Source of the DNA: a virus
Length of the DNA: 44,153 nucleotides
Reading direction: 5' to 3' (one strand)
Virus record (IMG/VR): IMGVR_UViG_3300029286_001051
Span: 1-44,153 of that record
Of this stretch, positions 40,720 to 44,153 are shown in pieces. The translations under genes were made by a program, and so were the position numbers. The first letter of the stretch is position 1, and the number at the start of each line of letters is the position of its first letter. The notes under the pieces were generated by a model. It searched no databases, was not told where the DNA came from, and was given only the letters and a program-made list of their open reading frames with translations.

Positions 40720-41044
40720 TATGCGCCTCCAGATCGGCGGTAAGTTTGGTAATCATCAAGTCGTCAGTTGAAAGCAGGTCATTACGCAGGGAATGGTCCA
40801 AAACATGTTCTAACGCCTCCCTACTAACCCACACCTTGTCGGAATCTGCCTTGACATACCCCATCTGTACAGCGAGTTCGTCAAAGTGTGCCGTCAACGT
40901 GGTTGCCACAGCTTCGGGGCCGAATTCGCGGTGGAGTTCGATGCGGAGTTCGTTCGTTGCACCCTTACTAAGATAACCGTAACAAACTTCAAACCGCTTT
41001 AACGCCTGTTCAATCTGCTGCCTGATGGTCATTATCTGGAGCAT
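40712..41044 (-). CDS. Unknown helical protein
   Basis: A 110-residue, charged, helical protein with no recognised motif. The AGG of CTATTATCC... on the minus strand (ATAGGCAAAACC before ATG 41044) is a modest ribosome site, and a second in-frame ATG at 41032 is possible. It lies 18 bases downstream of the TnpB remnant, so the insertion stands directly before this gene. Confidence 0.55.
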   Translation of the reverse strand: MLQIMTIRQQIEQALKRFEVCYGYLSKGATNELRIELHREFGPEAVATTLTAHFDELAVQMGYVKADSDKVWVSREALEHVLDHSLRNDLLSTDDLMITKLTADLEAHNG

Positions 41045-41062
41045 GGTTTTGCCTATTATCCT

Positions 41063-41467
41063 TTAGACGGCGTATGCTGTCTTGCGAGTTCCTACTTCAC
41101 CCAAGCCGGTTTCGATAAGACACTTGCGTATATTATCCAGAGCCTTCTTGTCCATAGGCGTTACTTCGGGGCTAATCACCCCTAGTTGTTTAAGATTCAA
41201 TGCAGCGTTCAAATCCCTATCAAGGGTTGCGCCGCAGCCATCACACTTGTACATGCGCTCTGATAAGTTCAATTTCTTTTTGACGTTGCCGCAACATGAA
41301 CACATTTTAGACGAAGGAAACCATCTGTCTGCAATTACCGAGTTGACGTTATAGATTTCAGACTTATATTGCAGTTGCCGCCTGAATTCGCCCCATCCTT
41401 CGTCGCTAATACTCTTAGTGAGTTTGTGGTTCTTAACCATTCCCTTCACATTCAAATCCTCAATCAC
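41063..41467 (-). pseudogene. Truncated TnpB (IS200/IS605 OrfB) C-terminal half
   Basis: A 134-residue fragment of the RNA-guided nuclease TnpB. It starts inside the RuvC-II region (IEDLNVKGMVKNHKL), contains CSCCG...YKCDGCGA (Cys 56/59 and 75/78, the zinc ribbon) and DRDLNAALNL (RuvC-III Asp, about 83-85). The whole N-terminal half, including the RuvC-I Asp, is missing. A frame of over 400 bases without stop means the decay is recent or the part is retained. The GTG start overlaps the end of the small terminase gene. No IS end hairpin is seen nearby. Confidence 0.8.
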
Positions 41468-42050
41468 TACCGTTTGGTTTTGTCTCCAAGACTGCGCGGT
41501 TGCGCTTTTCGTGCTGCACTAACCCTGCCAAACACTCTGCCGCCTGTCCACAATGGACGCCGCCCTCTTCATCGCGGCCCGCCAGCATTTCGGCACAGCG
41601 TCCAGGTATCGCCTCAAAGTTCGCCTTTGCTTTCAACACATGGTCAACATAAATACGTTCAGCATCGGCAAGTGGGATTAGTTCACCTCGCATTTGAGCT
41701 TCTTTCATCTGTGCTATTTTTGCTTCCGCAACCTCGCGTTGACGCCGGGCCTCTACTATATCAATCCAACCGTCAATTTCTATAACCCCCTCCAATCGAC
41801 CAATTTCTTCAACCACCCGCGTTGCCGGTGTCATTTGAGGTTTTGGGCCGGCCCCTCGGTCCGGTTTGCCGCCGACAAACGGACTTCTAAATTCACCAAC
41901 TTTGATTTTAGTTGCGGTTATATCAATGCTGCCGTCCGGATGTCGCACTAACCAGCCTTTTTTATCCCACTGGCAAACCGTTGCTGGTGTTACACCGAGT
42001 GCGTCGGCCGCCTTTTGACCGGTTAAACCCTTCAAATTACGAATTGACAC
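41460..42050 (-). CDS. terS: Terminase small subunit, Nu1-like
   Basis: A 196-residue protein with a Nu1-type plan: an N-terminal winged helix-turn-helix (GQKAADALGVTPATVCQWDKKGW, about 11-33), then a helical region (EARRQREVAEAKIAQMKEAQMRGELIPLADAERIY, about 100-134) and ANFEAIPGRCAEMLAG, all usual for Nu1 relatives that find the packaging site and recruit TerL. GTG start after AGGAGG at seven bases. The end overlaps the TnpB remnant, so the last residues may have been altered by that insertion. TerL is on the other strand. Confidence 0.75.
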   Translation of the reverse strand: MSIRNLKGLTGQKAADALGVTPATVCQWDKKGWLVRHPDGSIDITATKIKVGEFRSPFVGGKPDRGAGPKPQMTPATRVVEEIGRLEGVIEIDGWIDIVEARRQREVAEAKIAQMKEAQMRGELIPLADAERIYVDHVLKAKANFEAIPGRCAEMLAGRDEEGGVHCGQAAECLAGLVQHEKRNRAVLETKPNGSD

Positions 42051-42392
42051 CTATTTACCTCCTGCTTTTTGCTTATATCTAGAAAATGCCCGGACTCGAT
42101 TGTTACCCGTTAAGCTCACTTCGGCGGAAGAACCTATCCCGGTGGCCTCGGTTTGCGTCAAAATTTCCCGCGAGTGTACCTTCCGAACGTTGAACGAATC
42201 GCAATTATAAATCGGCGACAACTCCAGCACCCGTATCATGCAAACCGCGTGCCTGTTAGTTTTTCCAATTCTGCCTATCTGGATCGGAACCAATCCCTCA
42301 ATGTGGACTAGATTATCAGTCGCACATCCGCACCACGAAAAATCGGCACTAAGTTTAAATCGTGAACACAACAAGCACAGAGGTATGTCCAT
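42051..42392 (-). CDS. Small Cys-containing protein
   Basis: A 113-residue protein starting MDIPLCLLC...FSWCGC, with two CxxC-like pairs (6/9 and 21/23) that may form a zinc ribbon. The rest is mixed with no recognised domain. Its stop abuts the small terminase start (TAG then GTG). Its function is unknown; a tight coupling to the terminase gene may suggest regulation. Confidence 0.6.
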   Translation of the reverse strand: MDIPLCLLCSRFKLSADFSWCGCATDNLVHIEGLVPIQIGRIGKTNRHAVCMIRVLELSPIYNCDSFNVRKVHSREILTQTEATGIGSSAEVSLTGNNRVRAFSRYKQKAGGK

Positions 42393-42405
42393 GATATAAA
42401 CTCCC

Positions 42406-42927
42406 TCAATCCTTACCCAGCAATTGTTTTGTCTCTGTACCCATCACTCTGCCCTGGCCTACATTTGATTGCGCGACAACAGCGGCGTAGTGGTCGCAAA
42501 AGTCACGCTCCCGGAATGACAACTCTGACGGGATTTCTGATTGCTCCATGATTAAACGCAAACCTCGCAAACCTCCGCAGGCTGCTAACTCTACATCTGT
42601 AAGCGTGTGCCCGTTCGGTTGCCATCCCGATGCGGGCATATAATCGCCGTCGCATGACTTACTGCTGGTTGCGGCCTTAAGTACATTCATCCACGCAATT
42701 TTGGATTGAGATTTGGCATCGATCCTACCAGGCATCCTGTCTATAATGTCCATAATGTTTGGGTATGCCCGAAGTTCTTTAGCGCACCTAATTATAGATG
42801 CCTTTAGTTCCCTATAGTTGTAATCGCTCAAAAGTTCAAAATACAAATCATGTTTAGTTTCGGGTTGAACACAAAAAACCGATTCGAGTACAACGATACA
42901 TCTACTCCATTCAGCTTCATTCAACAT
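42406..42927 (-). CDS. Putative helicase-loader-like replication protein
   Basis: A 173-residue protein with a helical N-terminus (LYFELLSDYNYRELKASIIRCAKELRAYPNIMDIID, about 28-63) resembling phage DnaB-helicase loader/inhibitor proteins. Position directly after the replication initiator supports this. ATG 42927 follows GGAGG at nine bases; a TTG upstream is less likely. It overlaps the upstream gene by 11 bp. Confidence 0.55.
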   Translation of the reverse strand: MLNEAEWSRCIVVLESVFCVQPETKHDLYFELLSDYNYRELKASIIRCAKELRAYPNIMDIIDRMPGRIDAKSQSKIAWMNVLKAATSSKSCDGDYMPASGWQPNGHTLTDVELAACGGLRGLRLIMEQSEIPSELSFRERDFCDHYAAVVAQSNVGQGRVMGTETKQLLGKD

Positions 42928-43798
42928 TTGCAATGTCCTCCGCAGTTACGCCACGGTTTCTGGCCCACGTTACCGCGCCAAATTCATTGCCGTATTGGTC
43001 GCAGCCTTTAGGTATCACTTTTGGTATCCTAGTATTAGATTGATTAAATCCCTGTCCCTGTTTCGCTGCCCATCCTTGCGCTTTGTTCAGCCATTTCGTA
43101 ATTGCACCCATAACCTTGACGCGAGGTGCGCGGTCGGGATTGGCACAGCACCAAGTTTCAAACTTGGCTATTTCCTGATTGAGATTTACGAGCGGCGCGA
43201 TTTCCTGCCATCGTTCGCGGTCAAGCTCGGCAACGCCCTCGACTTTGAATGTGTCCCTGTTCAGGATTATGCGCTGTTTTCGTGGCCGCTTCAGCCCGGC
43301 ATCGCCGGATGATGCGGAAGTATCCTTTAGGATACAAGATTCACTTAACTTATCTTTACTTAACTTATCTTTACTTAACTTAGGGGAAACATTGCATGAG
43401 TCCTCACTGATTACTCCGTGAGCAGTCACTGAGTCCTCACTGATTGTGTCGTGACTGCTCACGTCAAAAGGTGGCGGTGGCAGTTTCGATTCAGTTGGTC
43501 GGTTGATGGTCTGGTACTTTCTAAAGTTTGGGATGATATGATATAGGTGCGCGTTGATGATGTACGGTAAAATCAGGCGCTGTGCCGCTATCTCGTTGAT
43601 AACCTGGTCGGCTTGTGCAAGTGTGATGTCATCGTAAGCCATGCACCCGCCGCGCATCGTGGCTGCGTTCCAGTCGTCCATCCGGCCTTCGTCGTCGGCT
43701 GCGTTCCATGCAAAAATAAAAGCGAGTCTTGCGGGTGGAGTCAAGTTGCCAATTTTGGCATCCTTCCAGAAACCGGGGTCGATCATTCTACGTCTCAT
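42917..43798 (-). CDS. Replication initiator (O/DnaD-like) with internal repeats
   Basis: A 293-residue protein (start at the second of two ATG codons at 43798, six bases after AAGGG). The N-terminus (MIDPGFWKDAKIGNLTPPARLAFIFAWNAADDEGRMDDW) is a winged-helix replisome-organiser type. The middle (about 112-165) is low-complexity and includes LSKDKLSKDK and ISEDS repeats; the DNA coding for it carries iteron-like repeats and inverted repeats. The C-terminal part is charged and Trp-rich. It likely binds its own coding region as an origin. Confidence 0.7.
   Translation of the reverse strand: MRRRMIDPGFWKDAKIGNLTPPARLAFIFAWNAADDEGRMDDWNAATMRGGCMAYDDITLAQADQVINEIAAQRLILPYIINAHLYHIIPNFRKYQTINRPTESKLPPPPFDVSSHDTISEDSVTAHGVISEDSCNVSPKLSKDKLSKDKLSESCILKDTSASSGDAGLKRPRKQRIILNRDTFKVEGVAELDRERWQEIAPLVNLNQEIAKFETWCCANPDRAPRVKVMGAITKWLNKAQGWAAKQGQGFNQSNTRIPKVIPKGCDQYGNEFGAVTWARNRGVTAEDIANVE
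43320..43463. other. Candidate replication origin within the initiator gene
   Basis: Inside the initiator gene lie a palindrome GTATCC-TTTA-GGATAC (43320-43335), 2.7 copies of the A/T-rich 15-mer ACTTAACTTATCTTT (43343-43382), two identical 16-mers TGAGTCCTCACTGATT (43397-43412 and 43430-43445), and a 13-bp inverted repeat (43417-43429 and 43451-43463). Iterons plus an A/T-rich melting region inside an O-type gene is the lambda arrangement. Confidence 0.6.
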
Positions 43799-43919
43799 CA
43801 TAGTCCCTTCCGTCCTTAAGTCGCGCCCACTCCAACAGGAAGTTCAGGTCGGCTTTACTGATTGGCACTTCATTGTCAGTGTCGATTTCCCAACCGTTGA
43901 TATTCACGCGATTACTCAT
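43788..43919 (-). CDS. Small protein with conserved MSNRVNINGWEI start, copy 2
   Basis: A 43-residue protein with the same first 12 residues as the gene at 39524, then DTDNEVPISKADLNFLLEWARLK. The shared part lies in the 272-bp repeat, so the different 3' parts mark where the duplication junction falls. ATG follows GGAGGAGG. The stop overlaps the initiator start region. Role unknown. Confidence 0.55.
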   Translation of the reverse strand: MSNRVNINGWEIDTDNEVPISKADLNFLLEWARLKDGRDYDET

Positions 43920-44064
43920 GTTCCTCCTCCAGTTCATCAACGCGGAATTGAAGATCCGCGACTTGTGCCTGCAATGTTTCAATTACATCGTCTTTTTTGT
44001 TCAACAGGTCATTGAGTTGGTCCAGATAGTAACCACCATCTGCGTTCAAGTGTCTAATTTGCAT
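43912..44064 (-). CDS. 50-residue coiled-coil protein, copy 2
   Basis: Second copy of the coiled-coil gene, with residue 13 Tyr instead of Cys and residue 27 Val instead of Glu. AAGGGGGAG precedes the ATG at 44064. Both changes are missense, which suggests that the copies are drifting or specialising after a recent duplication. Confidence 0.65.
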   Translation of the reverse strand: MQIRHLNADGGYYLDQLNDLLNKKDDVIETLQAQVADLQFRVDELEEEHE

Positions 44065-44153
44065 TCACTCCCCCTTCGCCGCGTCCCGCCAAGTCAGCGA
44101 AACCAGTTTACCGCCCACAACCTCGATCGTTTCTGGCCTGTCGCACAAAACGA
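44065..44153 (-). CDS. C-terminal end of a second copy of the 70-residue protein (partial)
   Basis: The last 29 codons or so of a protein identical to the end of the gene at 39813, including the stop. The 5' part lies beyond the right edge, so it may be full-length or diverge there. Confidence 0.6.
   Translation of the reverse strand, partial: VLCDRPETIEVVGGKLVSLTWRDAAKGE

Larger units (their letters stand above)
43882..44153. repeat. 272-bp direct repeat, copy 2 (runs to the edge)
   Basis: Same as 39630-39901 with two substitutions (43985 and 44027). The window stops exactly inside the repeat at base 44153, so the copy may extend further. Confidence 0.95.

Noticed and set aside
43343-43382. 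CRISPR-like array
   Set aside because: The 15-mers are directly contiguous without spacers and lie in a coding frame.
39630-44153. Direct terminal repeat of a complete linear genome
   Set aside because: The right-end sequence recurs internally at 39.6-39.9 kb and not at the left end; the copies also differ at two bases.

Overview
This window is most of the genome of a tailed bacteriophage with a contractile tail (a myovirus). A tail sheath, a tube, gpV-, gp25- and J-like baseplate proteins, a portal and a large terminase make that secure. No bacterial housekeeping gene is present. The host cannot be named from the sequence. Shine-Dalgarno sites are strong (AGGAGG/AAGGAG) and the endolysin is of the M15 peptidase type. 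No integrase is seen, so nothing demonstrates a temperate life style, although two small regulator-like HTH proteins exist. The two ends do not match each other. The right end stops inside a 272-bp near-identical direct repeat, so the contig probably ended there for assembly reasons and part of the leftward gene cluster may be missing.

Layout, rightward (+) half: 277-7321 is packaging and head (large terminase, unknown protein, portal, Mu gpF-like head protein, unknown protein, scaffold, major capsid). 7322-7630 is a non-coding stretch with an elaborate predicted RNA fold. 7631-10039 is the neck. 10045-14984 holds the sheath, a micro-ORF, two paralogous tubes, a tail assembly chaperone with a -1 frameshift, and the tape measure. 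14985-24153 is the LysM/hub, spike, wedge and baseplate region and the distal tail. 24163-27532 is a glycan-modification-like cassette (ParB-like/methyltransferase fusion, double glycosyltransferase, FkbM methyltransferase). 27599-29743 is lysis. 29744-30213 is non-coding with two strong hairpins and a promoter. 30214-34003 is recombination: an HTH protein, a likely single-strand annealing protein, a Cas4/RecB-like nuclease and an RdgC-like protein.

Leftward (-) half, 44153-33981: an early/replication cluster read from right to left. It contains a small duplicated gene module, a replication initiator with origin-like iterons inside it, a helicase-loader candidate, a Nu1-like small terminase, a truncated TnpB, several unknown proteins, an HD phosphohydrolase, a helicase-DNA methyltransferase fusion, a string of tiny ATGA-coupled genes, a RuvC-like resolvase, a possible Cro/CI-like protein and a second HTH protein that resembles small terminases. 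The two transcription directions converge and overlap by 23 bp near 34.0 kb.

The most unusual signals are the structured non-coding region after the capsid gene (a 15-bp and a 17-bp stem, GNRA-capped hairpins and a perfect 5-nt kissing-loop match), a 17-bp palindromic element found only upstream of three head-region genes, the origin-like repeats at 43.3-43.5 kb, the 272-bp duplication, and several small or duplicated fragments of structural genes. All structure and family calls here were made by eye, without database searches or folding software.
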